A stretch of DNA of 64,000 nt, taken from the NCBI GenBank assembly GCA_947492575.1, contig CANLNK010000004.1, positions 186,001-250,000 on the forward strand, written 5' to 3'. Within the stretch, counting starts at the first letter, position 1. Each line of letters begins with the position of its first letter. The DNA is from an uncultured Thalassotalea sp. (GTDB lineage Bacteria > Pseudomonadota > Gammaproteobacteria > Enterobacterales > Alteromonadaceae). Under the pieces are notes generated by a model. It did no database searches. It saw only the letters and a program-made list of their open reading frames with translations, and had not been told where the DNA came from. Both the position numbers and the translations under genes were made by a program. Of this stretch, positions 22,626-31,464 are shown piece by piece.

Positions 22626-24947
22626 ATGGATATAGTTAAAAGCAACCTCCTTAGTGGGCAAACATCCTCATTAAACCTTGAGACTGCGAGGTTTGCTCTT
22701 GATCAACATTCGCTTGTTTCTGTCGCTGATAAAGAAGGTGTAATTGTCTACGTCAATGACATGTTTTGTCAGGTTAGTGGTTATTCGGCAAATGAGCTTC
22801 TTGGTAAGAAGCATAATATTTTAAATTCAGGAGCCAAACCGAAAAGCTACTGGAAAGCTATGCATGAAAAAGTGTTGTCAGGGGAAGTATGGCAAGATGA
22901 AGTTAAAAACAGATCTAAAGGTGGACATTTTTATTGGGTAGACACCACCATTGTTCCCAACTTTGATAGTAATAAACAAGTTATTGGATTTACTTCAATA
23001 AGAACCGATATATCTAAACAAAAAGAAACAATTGAACAACTTGCAAACGCTAAACTGCAAACTGAAGCTGCCAAGTTTGCTTTAGACCAACACTCTTTAG
23101 TATCTATGGCTGATATTGACGGCACGATCACTTATGTTAATGACCAATTTGTTAAAGTAAGTGGTTATTCCAGTGAAGAGTTGTTGGGTAGAAAACACAG
23201 TATCTTAAACTCTGGAAACCAACCCAAATCCTATTGGCAAAAGATGCACGGAACTGTTTTATCAGGTGAAGTTTGGCATGATGAAGTTAAAAACCGTGCT
23301 AAAGACGGACATTTTTATTGGGTTGATACAACAATCGTTCCTAATTACAACGCCAAACACGAAGTGACGGGTTTTACTTCAATACGCACAGACATTACTC
23401 GCCAAAAAGAACAATTGCTTCAAATCGCCATAGCCAAGCAACAAGCTGAAGCAGCCAAATTCGCTCTAGACCAACACTCTTTAGTGTCGATTGCAGATAT
23501 AGATGGAAACATCACATACGTTAATCAGCTTTTTGAAAAAATCAGTGGATATGCAGAGGCTGAACTACTAGGTAGAAAACATAATATCTTAAATTCAGAC
23601 AATCAACCCAAGTCCTACTGGCAGAAGATGCATGGCACGGTTTTGTCTGGGAAGGTGTGGCATGATGAAGTTAAAAACCGTGCTAAAGATGGCTCTTACT
23701 ATTGGGTCGATACGACAATTGTACCGAACTTCAATACTCGTGATGAAGTCATAGGGTTCACATCAATCAGAACAGATATCACGCAACAAAAAGAAAATAT
23801 TGAAAGTTTAGCCAAAGCAAAAAAAGAGGCTGATATAGCTAACAACGCTAAAAAAGACTTTTTAGCAAATATGAGCCACGAAATTCGTACCCCTATGAAT
23901 GGCGTTTACGCTTCACTTCAATTATTAAGTCGTAATGAGATGCCGTTTGAGCAACGTGAGCTGTTAAATCAATCCCTGTTTTCTTGTGAATGCTTATTAA
24001 CAATAATCAACGACATTTTAGATTTCTCCAAAATCGAATCTGGCAAACTGGATATTGAAAATGTGACATTTAGTATTCGTAATGCCGCTGAATCTGTACT
24101 TAGCGACATCATGCCTTTAGTGGACAAAAATAGAGTTACAGTAACCTTATCTAGTCATGAAAATTTATGGGATTATTGGCTAGGCGACCCCGTTAGAACC
24201 AAACAAATCATACTGAATATAGTATCAAATGCAGTTAAATTTACTTCTGACGGTGAAATTTCAATTTGCTTGTCACCCATTTTCAACAACGATTCAAGCA
24301 CTGGTTTTACCATTACTGTCAAAGATACAGGCATAGGTATGTCTAAAAAGACAATAGACAACCTATTCCTTCGATTTTCACAGGCTGATACTTCAACCAC
24401 TAGAAAATATGGCGGTACTGGCCTTGGCATGTCTATAACTCAGTCGTTAATTTCGCTGATGGGGGGACAACTTATTGTAAACAGCCAAGAAGCCCTAGGC
24501 TCAGAATTTATTGTGTATTTGCCACTAGAGAGAGGAGAAGAGAAACACGCTAAATTAACTTACACTAAAACAGTTAAATGTCCCAATCTGGAGCGGAAAA
24601 CAATCTTAGTTGCAGACGACAACCCCATAAATCGAGTCATTATTAAAAAAGCACTCACAGCAAGTAAAGCTAACCTTATTGAAGTTGAAAACGGTGAAGA
24701 AGCTTTGGAAATGGCAAAAAAGCATCAACCAGATTTAGTTTTTATGGATATACAAATGCCCGTAATGGATGGAGTTACCTCCTTTAGGATGATAAGAGAT
24801 ACTGGCTTCGAAAAACCCATTATCGCATTTACTGCTAACGTACTAAAACACGACGTTGATATGTACCTTAAGGAAGGATTTGACGACTGTGTATCTAAAC
24901 CAATTGATATTAATGAGCTATATACGCTGCTTTCTAAATTTACTTAG
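22626..24947 (+). CDS. Hybrid histidine kinase with three near-identical PAS domains
   Basis: This 773-residue soluble kinase has three tandem PAS/PAC units with a period of 128 residues (FALDQHSLVS at 23, 151 and 279). A HisKA domain follows (phospho-His in SHEIRTPMNG, about residue 420), then an HATPase (NIVSNAVKF, DTGIGMS, GGTGLGM) and a C-terminal receiver (ADDNPINR, Asp in VFMDIQMP, Lys in VSKPID). The PAS units share long identical stretches such as SYWQKMHGTVLSG, so they arose by recent tandem duplication. No membrane segment is present, so it senses a cytoplasmic signal. Its partner may be the adjacent HTH-receiver protein. Confidence 0.93.
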   Translation: MDIVKSNLLSGQTSSLNLETARFALDQHSLVSVADKEGVIVYVNDMFCQVSGYSANELLGKKHNILNSGAKPKSYWKAMHEKVLSGEVWQDEVKNRSKGGHFYWVDTTIVPNFDSNKQVIGFTSIRTDISKQKETIEQLANAKLQTEAAKFALDQHSLVSMADIDGTITYVNDQFVKVSGYSSEELLGRKHSILNSGNQPKSYWQKMHGTVLSGEVWHDEVKNRAKDGHFYWVDTTIVPNYNAKHEVTGFTSIRTDITRQKEQLLQIAIAKQQAEAAKFALDQHSLVSIADIDGNITYVNQLFEKISGYAEAELLGRKHNILNSDNQPKSYWQKMHGTVLSGKVWHDEVKNRAKDGSYYWVDTTIVPNFNTRDEVIGFTSIRTDITQQKENIESLAKAKKEADIANNAKKDFLANMSHEIRTPMNGVYASLQLLSRNEMPFEQRELLNQSLFSCECLLTIINDILDFSKIESGKLDIENVTFSIRNAAESVLSDIMPLVDKNRVTVTLSSHENLWDYWLGDPVRTKQIILNIVSNAVKFTSDGEISICLSPIFNNDSSTGFTITVKDTGIGMSKKTIDNLFLRFSQADTSTTRKYGGTGLGMSITQSLISLMGGQLIVNSQEALGSEFIVYLPLERGEEKHAKLTYTKTVKCPNLERKTILVADDNPINRVIIKKALTASKANLIEVENGEEALEMAKKHQPDLVFMDIQMPVMDGVTSFRMIRDTGFEKPIIAFTANVLKHDVDMYLKEGFDDCVSKPIDINELYTLLSKFT

Positions 24948-25059
24948 AGAAAAAGATTTTTTTATTCGCTGTAGTTACAAATCTAATATATCCTTTTTGA
25001 AAAAATCCTTAAGAGATATCTACTATAAACGCAGTCCCTAAACGCCAACATTAGAGCAA

Positions 25060-25165
25060 TTACGTTAAACCGTTTTGGGGCAGAAATGGGTTAGCTTAAC
25101 GTCCGCTTTATAGAATAGAGCTAATAAAACTAGAAGACTGCGACCGTCTCTTGATCGCTCATAGC
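25060..25165. repeat. Repeat block R2 (copy 1)
   Basis: This 106-bp block begins TTACGTTAAACCGTTTTGGG and includes ACGTTAA and TTAACGT as inverted arms. It recurs at 26,351-26,456 with about one difference. Here it runs straight into R3. Confidence 0.85.
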
Positions 25166-25228
25166 TGTCTGTCAGATGAAGTCCAAACTTATTCATCGAA
25201 ATTGTAAGATTAGATATAAGCTACTACA
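25155..25228. repeat. Repeat block R3 (copy 2)
   Basis: This is the second copy of the 12,694-12,767 block. It overlaps the last bases of R2 and is followed within 3 bp by R1, forming a composite of all three blocks. Confidence 0.85.
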
Positions 25229-25230
25229 GT

Positions 25231-25390
25231 TGAATAAGTCTTAACTTGATCTGTCAGATTTGATTATTAGAGTTGAATTAAATCTGACAGCGAATAGCCG
25301 ATTAGTGCCAAACTCGACCGCTCAACTATAGAGTCACAAAACTCGTAAAAACCAAAATAACGGACGTTCATCTAACTCATAGTTGGACAA
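25231..25390. repeat. Repeat block R1 (copy 3, full)
   Basis: This full copy is nearly identical to 22,344-22,503. It follows R3 and does not overlap a gene end, unlike the other two R1 copies. Confidence 0.85.
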
Positions 25391-25543
25391 ATTCGCGTTA
25401 AAGTCGAAGGTCTGCTATGTGCCGTCGACAACCGTTTATTAATTGCGAAAAGCAGACCCAAATTTATCACTGTTGATATTTTACTAAGGTTGCAAGTAAA
25501 AAGCGCACTATAAAAATGTTAACAATGCGACGTAGGAATGTAT

Positions 25544-25592
25544 TTGCCACACTTATACCCCTTGTTGCCACACTTATACCCCTTGTTGCCAC
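25544..25592. repeat. 21-bp tandem repeat, 2.3 units
   Basis: The unit TTGCCACACTTATACCCCTTG occurs at 25,544 and 25,565, and a partial TTGCCACA follows at 25,586, just past the stop of the gene at 25,606. It could vary in copy number. Confidence 0.85.
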
Positions 25593-25605
25593 AATATAAT
25601 TATGT

Positions 25606-26022
25606 TTAAACCATATAGTCGACTTGAGGGGTTAAAGGACGTCCATACTTCATCTCTAAAATTTCTCCCATTGTAGGGGCATTATCTGATGCATATTTGT
25701 TTATTGTAAGGGACGAGCCATATTTATTTTTAAATGCATTTAGTATTTCAGTTTCAGATAGGTTGTGTCCAAACACATCACTATTACTGAAAGTCCTTTT
25801 CCAACCATTTTCACCAAAAACAGCCAAGATCTCTCCGTTGTTCTCTATAACCGTCGTTTGAGGTATTGAGTTTTGATACTCTATTTGAGCTCGTCGTTCT
25901 TCTAGACTGTGAAGTCCACGTGTTAGCTGTTCTTGAACTTCTTTGGGCAGAGCGTCTGCTAACTGCAATTTCCCCGAAGAAATAGGGATAATGTTTGAAT
26001 TGCTGATGTTAATGGGAGCCAT
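25606..26022 (-). CDS. Hypothetical protein, 138 aa
   Basis: This 138-residue soluble protein starts MAPINISNSNIIPISSG, with a glutamine- and glutamate-rich helical segment (EVQEQLTRGLHSLEERRAQIE) and a C-terminal MGEILEMKYGRPL. The ribosome-binding sequence GATGAAATA before the ATG is weak. I do not recognise the family; its make-up recalls short proteins of unknown function in gamma-proteobacterial islands. It is flanked on both sides by repeat blocks. Confidence 0.55.
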   Translation of the reverse strand: MAPINISNSNIIPISSGKLQLADALPKEVQEQLTRGLHSLEERRAQIEYQNSIPQTTVIENNGEILAVFGENGWKRTFSNSDVFGHNLSETEILNAFKNKYGSSLTINKYASDNAPTMGEILEMKYGRPLTPQVDYMV

Positions 26023-26350
26023 ATATTATTTCATCCTATAAAGTTACATTCTCTTTAAAATTAGCAATTTATATACCACAGAGGTGTTTTATAATAATAA
26101 ACGAAAGTATGGTTCCAATGATATTCTCTCGCATGTAGAGTATGAAAAGCTATATCAAGAACGACTGATAAGTATCTAGTTTATAGGGTCGATTCAATAC
26201 TCTTAATTGCCATAGCCTGTTTATTGCAAGCAATCTGCTCGTATTTCTAAATCATTGATTTCTATCAAAGTAACTAACCAATTACCAGTTAAAAGAAAAT
26301 TGAAGAATATGGCCAATAGCCGTTAATCGTTTAACACGTTTTTAGAATTT

Positions 26351-26456
26351 TTACGTTAAACCGTTTTGGGGCAGAAATGGGTTAGCTTAACGTCCGCTTT
26401 ATAGAATAGAGCTAATAAAACTAGAAGACTGCGACCGTCCCTTGATCGCTCATAGC
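26351..26456. repeat. Repeat block R2 (copy 2)
   Basis: This is the second copy of the 106-bp block at 25,060, here without the adjoining R3 and R1. It ends at the same CGCTCATAGC sequence where R3 begins in the composite. Confidence 0.85.
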
Positions 26457-26578
26457 AGACAAAATATTCGATAAACTTACTGCAATTCTACTATGTGTTA
26501 AATATCAATATTGTTTAACTCCAATGCGCTTAACTATATTGCAAATTCAACTAGTGTTAGATTGTTTTGGTGAACGTG

Positions 26579-26602
26579 GCTGCCTGATGGGTCTCAGGCA
26601 GC
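26579..26602 (-). terminator. GC-rich hairpin
   Basis: GCTGCCTGA and TCAGGCAGC form a nine-bp stem around a six-base TGGGTC loop. It lies downstream of the minus-strand gene at 26,660-27,031. There is no long T run, so this is a probable rather than certain terminator. Confidence 0.5.
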
Positions 26603-26659
26603 CACAGGATGAAAATTGTGTATGGTTTATCAATTTTTCATTGAGGTGTGAATTAAGGG

Positions 26660-27031
26660 CTATTTTAAGTGCTTATCTAAGTCGATAATAATAAAGCTTG
26701 TATCTGCTGGCATGAGAAAATCAATATAACCCACTCCGTTTGGTGCTATTTCCGCGATTTGAGATAACATTGAAGTTCGCATCAATATACCTTCTTTGTC
26801 ATAAGACTTAGCGTATATGAGTCCTGGCAGATGGCTACTATGATGATTTTTAACCTTACATTTAAAAGTGTAAATGCTCAGCCCTTTATCCTTTGTTTTA
26901 CAGTCATACATCGTAAAGTAGTCAGAATATGGATTTTCAAATGGTGGCATTTTCGGTGATTTCTTAAACCAATTTGCTGATGCAGATAAGCTAGTTAATA
27001 CCAGTAGTAAAATAAGTAAGTTTTTCATCAT
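26660..27031 (-). CDS. Secreted/periplasmic hypothetical protein, 123 aa
   Basis: This 123-residue protein has a clear signal peptide (MMKNLLILLLVLTSLSASA, cleavage after ASA) and a small mature domain with two cysteines (YDCKTKDKG and FKCKVKNHHS) that could form a disulfide. The remainder is beta-rich, with an IAPNGVGYIDF segment typical of small immunoglobulin-like periplasmic domains. The family is not recognised. It is 15 bp downstream of the 118-aa gene and probably co-transcribed. Confidence 0.65.
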   Translation of the reverse strand: MMKNLLILLLVLTSLSASANWFKKSPKMPPFENPYSDYFTMYDCKTKDKGLSIYTFKCKVKNHHSSHLPGLIYAKSYDKEGILMRTSMLSQIAEIAPNGVGYIDFLMPADTSFIIIDLDKHLK

Positions 27032-27046
27032 TTAATCCTTTCGTAA

Positions 27047-27403
27047 TTATTGAGAATCTCTTCGCTGCATTTCCTCATAAAATGCGTCTATTCTCATATG
27101 CCCTGTTGTCATCCACTGTAACGCGCCTGCATCAAGTATTAATGGACGTGTGGTAGTTAGTTGGTTTTCTTGCCGCCAAGCCAGTTCTTGTTTGGTAAGC
27201 AGTGTTGAATAGTGGTATTTGATTTGCTCAAGGCTAGCGCCATGCATGGCTTCATCGGCTGGTGTATCTTCAAATTGTTCTCGGTGGGCATGTACAGCTT
27301 CTGCTTCAGAAGCTGATAGTCGCTTGAAAGCTTTGGTGAGCGACTCACCAAACTTTTCAATCGCTATTAATTCATTGATTGGTGGTATTTCTTCATTAGT
27401 CAA
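27047..27403 (-). CDS. Hypothetical protein, 118 aa
   Basis: This 118-residue, mostly helical, acidic protein starts MTNEEIPPINELIAIEKFGE. It has no signal peptide or known motif. It is followed closely by the secreted-protein gene. The C-terminal EEMQRRDSQ end and the general character resemble small accessory-region proteins, but I cannot name a family. Confidence 0.55.
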   Translation of the reverse strand: MTNEEIPPINELIAIEKFGESLTKAFKRLSASEAEAVHAHREQFEDTPADEAMHGASLEQIKYHYSTLLTKQELAWRQENQLTTTRPLILDAGALQWMTTGHMRIDAFYEEMQRRDSQ

Positions 27404-27472
27404 AATTAACTCCCTGATATTATTAAACCTTCTTCCTTAAATCTTATTCAAGACTCCACAAACCGTACATTG

Positions 27473-27967
27473 TTAAACCAACTCAATCCCACATTGTTCA
27501 TAGGCTTCAAGTGGATTGTCAGGTCGTTTACTTTTGAAACCATTTTGATTTAAAACTTCATCTTCACTTTTTAAGATCCAAGCAACATCGGCCTTTCCGA
27601 TAACGGACTTAACAGAATCAAAACTAGGGTTACTCCCAAGCTTAAGTAACCGTTCAACCAAATCAGAAACTGTGACAACGTGCTCAAAGTGGAAAACCGA
27701 TCTATCTGGGTCATTCATCTTGGATTTTTGTTCTGACCAACCGTATTGACTTAAGTCCCCTACTCCCATTTTGTCCGCCGTTTCTTTAGCCTTAATTGAA
27801 ACGCGTGGTGTAATAAAGTCTTCTAACTTACGGCAACCTAGTTGAATAAGGTGTTTAACCCACTTCTGCTCAGTTTCATCATTGGTTGAATGATACAAGG
27901 TCACTAATTCAGCCAGTGTATTAGTAACCAAGTCAACAGATGTACTTTCACGAAATCCCACTGTCAT
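27473..27967 (-). CDS. Unknown protein under C-box control, 164 aa
   Basis: This 164-residue soluble protein has a helical N-terminal half, then FHFEHVVTVSDLVERLL, then VAWILKSEDEVLNQNGFKSKRPDNPLEAYEQCGI. The H-x-E-H-V-V and W-I-L-x-x-E-D-x-x-L-x-x-x-G motifs look conserved, and some restriction-related proteins carry a similar EHVVP block, but I cannot assign a nuclease fold. It is divergent from a controller-type HTH gene, and the spacer carries a C-box operator that would regulate both. It may be a solitary effector of that controller. Confidence 0.6.
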   Translation of the reverse strand: MTVGFRESTSVDLVTNTLAELVTLYHSTNDETEQKWVKHLIQLGCRKLEDFITPRVSIKAKETADKMGVGDLSQYGWSEQKSKMNDPDRSVFHFEHVVTVSDLVERLLKLGSNPSFDSVKSVIGKADVAWILKSEDEVLNQNGFKSKRPDNPLEAYEQCGIELV

Positions 27968-27995
27968 TCCCTAATCTAATCACAAAACAAATGAT

Positions 27996-28020
27996 GACTA
28001 TAGTCCGTGCGACTTTAGTC
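27996..28020 (+). promoter_or_regulatory. Tandem C-box operator of controller-protein type
   Basis: GACTATAGTC (27996-28005) and GACTTTAGTC (28011-28020) are two palindromes 15 bp apart, linked by CGTGC. This is the layout of C-protein operators of restriction-modification systems (GACT...AGTC, with GTCCGTG between halves as in the Esp1396I and AhdI type). They lie 5 bp before the GTG of the HTH gene, as expected for a leaderless, self-regulated controller. Confidence 0.75.
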
Positions 28021-28024
28021 CGTA

Positions 28025-28300
28025 GTGAATATGTCACATATAGATGATGATTTCAAAATGAATGATTCAAAATTAGAAAATATATTTGGTAAGGTTCTCA
28101 AAGATTTAAGGTTAGCTAGTGGTTACTCACAAGAGAAGTTAGCTCTAGACTGTGAGTTAGATAGAACCTATATATCCATGTTAGAACGGGGTAAGAGACA
28201 ACCTACCCTGAAAACAATTTTTACTTTATGTGAGAAGTTGAACAGTTCACCGTCTGAAATGGTGAAATTGGTAGAAGTAGAGGTTAGTAAGACCGAATAA
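28025..28300 (+). CDS. XRE-family controller (C) protein
   Basis: This 91-residue helix-turn-helix protein (GKVLKDLRLASGYSQEKLALDCELDRTYISMLERGKRQPTLKTIF) has the size and form of restriction-modification C proteins. It may start at GTG 28025, ATG 28031 or ATG 28058; the last gives 80 aa, the usual C-protein length. The tandem C-box immediately upstream supports positive and negative self-control. No methyltransferase or classical restriction gene lies nearby; the only candidate partner is the divergent 164-aa gene. Confidence 0.8.
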   Translation: MNMSHIDDDFKMNDSKLENIFGKVLKDLRLASGYSQEKLALDCELDRTYISMLERGKRQPTLKTIFTLCEKLNSSPSEMVKLVEVEVSKTE

Positions 28301-28309
28301 CCTTTAAAA

Positions 28310-28408
28310 TGGACATGGTTGTCATGCTGTATTTAAGGGGTATCGTGTCCACTTAATATAATTTTGGTCAACATCGTGTCACTTTGTTTTAAGGGTGAAA
28401 GTTGACCA
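28310..28408. repeat. Two hairpin repeats related to 7071-7116
   Basis: TGGACA...TGTCCA arms (28310-28351) enclose TTTAAGGGG. TTGGTCAACAT (28364-28374) with AGTTGACCA (28400-28408) encloses TTTTAAGGGTGA. The second is about 80 percent identical to 7071-7116; the first shares only the layout and the TTTAAGGG core. Confidence 0.6.
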
Positions 28409-28559
28409 TGTTTTTGCCTAAAGTGATCAAACGTTAGAAATTGAAGATTTGAGAGTTGGTTAAAAACTGATTTTTTATTCTGTTGATTTTACTGATATTT
28501 TTCACTTTATCCTATAACGAACATACGATGGGGTTTTCAGCTCAAACCATCTAAAACGA

Positions 28560-28597
28560 AAAAAGGGTAATAACATCAATCTGTTATTACCCTTTTT
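28560..28597 (-). terminator. Terminator of the isc operon
   Basis: AAAAAGGGTAATAACA (28560-28575) and TGTTATTACCCTTTTT (28582-28597) make a perfect 16-bp stem with a six-base loop 20 bp past the fdx stop. It works in either direction. Confidence 0.9.
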
Positions 28598-28616
28598 AAT
28601 GACTTAGAAATTTGTC

Positions 28617-28952
28617 CTATCGCTCACTAACCATATTTACAGTGTACTTAGGGATTTCTACCACTAAGTCTTCATCTTTGATGATAGCTTGGCAACCTAA
28701 GCGTGACTCTGGCTCTAAGCCCCACGCTTTGTCTAGCATGTCGTCTTCAAGCTCATCTGACTCATCTAATGAATCAAAACCTTCACGAATAATCATGTGA
28801 CAAGTTGTACACGCACAGACTTTCTCACATGCATGCTCAACACCAATGCCATTTTTTAAGGCAACGTCTAAAACCGTCTCGCCCGTTTCCGCTTCAATAA
28901 CGGCACCGTCTGGACATAATTCTTCATTTGGTAAAAATATAATTTGTGGCAT
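28617..28952 (-). CDS. fdx: ISC-type [2Fe-2S] ferredoxin
   Basis: This 111-residue adrenodoxin-type ferredoxin supplies electrons during iron-sulfur cluster assembly. Cluster ligands are visible as C-x5-C-x2-C (HACEKVCACTTCH) and a distal Cys in LGCQA. It is the last gene of the isc operon, 2 bp after hscA, and ends at a strong terminator. The length and operon place are standard. Confidence 0.97.
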   Translation of the reverse strand: MPQIIFLPNEELCPDGAVIEAETGETVLDVALKNGIGVEHACEKVCACTTCHMIIREGFDSLDESDELEDDMLDKAWGLEPESRLGCQAIIKDEDLVVEIPKYTVNMVSER

Positions 28953-28954
28953 GG

Positions 28955-30817
28955 TTACACCTTATCTACAGATTGACCAGACAATGCAGTGCGAATGGAG
29001 GAATCCATTCTACGCTCTGCAAATGTAGCGGTTGCCTGATTCACAACTTCAATTTGTTTTTCAATATCGTCAGTAGCATTGGTTTTTGCTACTTCTGCCA
29101 ATGTTGAAAGTGCACTTTCAATCACAGCTAATTCTTCGTTACTCAATAATGCTTTATCACTATCTAAAGCTGATTGCACGGCTTCAATCACGCGAGCAGC
29201 CTCTACTTGCTGTTCTTTTAGCATACGTGCTTGAATATCCTCTTTGGCGTTAGCCATTGAGTCTTTGATCATATTCGCAATCTGGCCTTCATCCAAGCCA
29301 AATGATGGCTTAACCTCAATGCTGGCTTCAACACCGGTAGATTTCTCCATCGCACTCACTTCAAGCAAACCATCAGCATCCACTTTAAAAGTCACGCGAA
29401 TATGCGCAGCGCCTGCTGCCATTGGCGGAATATTTCTCAACTCAAAACGCGCTAACGAACGACAAGCATCAACCAACTCTCGCTCACCTTGCAGCACGTG
29501 AATCGCCATTGCTGTTTGGCCGTCTTTGAACGTAGTGAACTCTTGTGCTTTAGCTACAGGAATAGTGGTGTTACGAGAAATCACCTTCTCAACCAAGCCA
29601 CCCATTGTTTCTAAGCCAAGTGATAAAGGAATAACGTCTAATAGCAGCATTTCGCTGTCTGGCTTGTTACCCGCCAAGATATCAGCCTGAATCGCAGCAC
29701 CAATCGCTACCACTTTGTCTGGGTCAATTGATGTTAAAGGTGGCTGTTTGAAAAAGCTTTCTACTTCCTTGCGCACTAGTGGCACGCGAGTAGATCCCCC
29801 AACCATAACCACTTCGATTACGTCATCACTAGTTACTTCAGCATCTTTTAGTGTGCGACGACAAGCACGTAGCGTTTGAGCGACTAGTTTTTGAATTAAT
29901 GATTCAAACGTTTCTTTACTTAACTCATGCTGCCACTTCTTGCCATCTTCAAGTTCAAGCGTAATTTCGCATGACTCAGCAGAAGATAAAGTTTCTTTAG
30001 CCTGACATGCCTGCATCGTTAATTGGCGTTCAAGCGAGGGAGAAAGTGGGCGATTTAGGCCAGCTTGCTCTACCAAGTAATCTGCAATCGCTAAATCGAA
30101 GTCGTCGCCGCCAAGCGCGGAATCGCCGCCTGTCGCCAATACTTCGAATACACCTTTGTTAAGACGTAATATTGATATATCAAATGTACCGCCACCTAAA
30201 TCGTAAACAGCGATGACACCCTCTTTGCCCGAATCTAAACCGTATGCTACAGCAGCAGCTGTTGGTTCATTTAAGAGTCTTAGTACATTTAAACCAGCAA
30301 GCTTAGCTGCATCTTTCGTACTTTGACGTTGCGCGTCATCAAAATAAGCAGGCACTGTAATAACAGCACCCACTAATTCACCGCCCAATGATGCTTCTGC
30401 TCTTGAGCGCAAGGTGCTCAGAACTTCTGACGACACTTGTACAGGGTTAATTTTACCCTTTCTTGTCACAAGCTCAGGATGGTTTTCGTCTCCGCAGAAT
30501 TGATATGGCAGAGATGGATATTTAGCTTGAATGTCCGCTAATGAGCGACCAATTAGTCGTTTTGCAGAGACTATAGTATTTTCGGGATCAGTTATCGCAT
30601 GCGCTTTAGCGGCATCACCAACTAACGTTTCGTCGTTCTGGTAGCTAACAATTGACGGTAAGACATCGCTACCATCTGCTGCTTTAAGCGTAGTTGCCTC
30701 GCCACTTAACACACTGGCCACGAGTGAGTTCGTCGTACCCAAGTCAATACCGACAGCAAGTCGATGCTCATGAGGTACAGTACTTTGCCCTGGTTCGGCT
30801 ATCTGTAATAAGGCCAT
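28955..30817 (-). CDS. hscA: Hsp70-type chaperone of Fe-S assembly
   Basis: This 620-residue specialised Hsp70 helps release the cluster from IscU to acceptor proteins. The ATPase domain shows [37 protein letters not shown] and [10 protein letters not shown]. The substrate-binding domain follows from about residue 390. It works with HscB, encoded just upstream, and recognises an LPPVK motif, present in IscU here (ALPPVKIHC). The length is as in E. coli (616). Confidence 0.97.
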   Translation of the reverse strand: MALLQIAEPGQSTVPHEHRLAVGIDLGTTNSLVASVLSGEATTLKAADGSDVLPSIVSYQNDETLVGDAAKAHAITDPENTIVSAKRLIGRSLADIQAKYPSLPYQFCGDENHPELVTRKGKINPVQVSSEVLSTLRSRAEASLGGELVGAVITVPAYFDDAQRQSTKDAAKLAGLNVLRLLNEPTAAAVAYGLDSGKEGVIAVYDLGGGTFDISILRLNKGVFEVLATGGDSALGGDDFDLAIADYLVEQAGLNRPLSPSLERQLTMQACQAKETLSSAESCEITLELEDGKKWQHELSKETFESLIQKLVAQTLRACRRTLKDAEVTSDDVIEVVMVGGSTRVPLVRKEVESFFKQPPLTSIDPDKVVAIGAAIQADILAGNKPDSEMLLLDVIPLSLGLETMGGLVEKVISRNTTIPVAKAQEFTTFKDGQTAMAIHVLQGERELVDACRSLARFELRNIPPMAAGAAHIRVTFKVDADGLLEVSAMEKSTGVEASIEVKPSFGLDEGQIANMIKDSMANAKEDIQARMLKEQQVEAARVIEAVQSALDSDKALLSNEELAVIESALSTLAEVAKTNATDDIEKQIEVVNQATATFAERRMDSSIRTALSGQSVDKV

Positions 30818-30906
30818 TTGTTACTCTTAATTTTGTAGGGTGCTGTTTACAGCTTGGTAATTCATGGGTGGAATTTTAGCGACTTTCCACCTATTTAACA
30901 GGATTT

Positions 30907-31434
30907 TTATGTTTCGAACAAAAGATCTTCTAAGCGATCGAGCTCTAGGTGTAACTTCTGGTAAAACTTAAGTTTACGCAAGTTTTCGCTGGCGAGTTGA
31001 TTAGCTTCTTCGGTATTCTCAGCTAGCTGCGTTTGCATGCTCTTAAACAAACCTTCAAATTCGATTTCTAACACTTGGGTGGCTTCGAATATCGCCGCGT
31101 CAATGTCATCAGCAAACTTTACTTCTGCAAGCATTTCACGCAACTCCATTTGACGCATTAAGAACATATTATCTTTAAACGACGCTTGCTCATTAGGCAT
31201 TTCAGTGCCACGTATGGTCAGCATGTATTCTGCGCGCTTTAATGGATTTTTTAACGACTGGTACGCATCGTTAATCATGGAAGATTTTTGAACAGCCAAC
31301 ATTTGTTCTTGGCTAGAAGCGTGAGCGAAGCGGTCAGGATGAACACTTCGCTGTAATTTTTGGTAAACCTGCGCTAGACGTTCCGTATCCAGGTTGAATT
31401 TTTCTTCCAGACCGAATAATTGAAAGTAATTCAA
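30907..31434 (-). CDS. hscB: J-domain co-chaperone of Fe-S assembly
   Basis: This 175-residue protein has an N-terminal J domain (YFQLFGLEEKFNLD, with the HPD triad in SVHPDRFAH) and a C-terminal helical bundle that binds IscU. It delivers IscU to HscA and stimulates ATP hydrolysis. Its place between iscA and hscA is standard, with gaps of 30 and 89 bp; the latter could hold a secondary promoter. Confidence 0.97.
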   Translation of the reverse strand: MNYFQLFGLEEKFNLDTERLAQVYQKLQRSVHPDRFAHASSQEQMLAVQKSSMINDAYQSLKNPLKRAEYMLTIRGTEMPNEQASFKDNMFLMRQMELREMLAEVKFADDIDAAIFEATQVLEIEFEGLFKSMQTQLAENTEEANQLASENLRKLKFYQKLHLELDRLEDLLFET

Positions 31435-31464
31435 AACAACTCCGATACTTTACTGTTTGGTTAG

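Larger units (their letters stand above)
24948..25605. other. Non-coding spacer rich in repeats
   Basis: This 658-bp spacer contains the composite R2-R3-R1 block (25,060-25,390) and a 21-bp tandem repeat (25,544-25,592). Short frames here are not convincing. Confidence 0.7.
26023..26659. other. Non-coding spacer with an R2 copy
   Basis: This 637-bp AT-rich spacer contains repeat block R2 (26,351-26,456). A GCTGCCTGATGGGTCTCAGGCAGC palindrome near 26,579-26,602 is a likely terminator for the gene ending at 26,660. Nothing else is recognised. Confidence 0.55.

Noticed and set aside
24856-25041. 61-codon frame at the end of the hybrid kinase gene
   Set aside because: It lies mostly within the receiver domain in another frame and has no start context.
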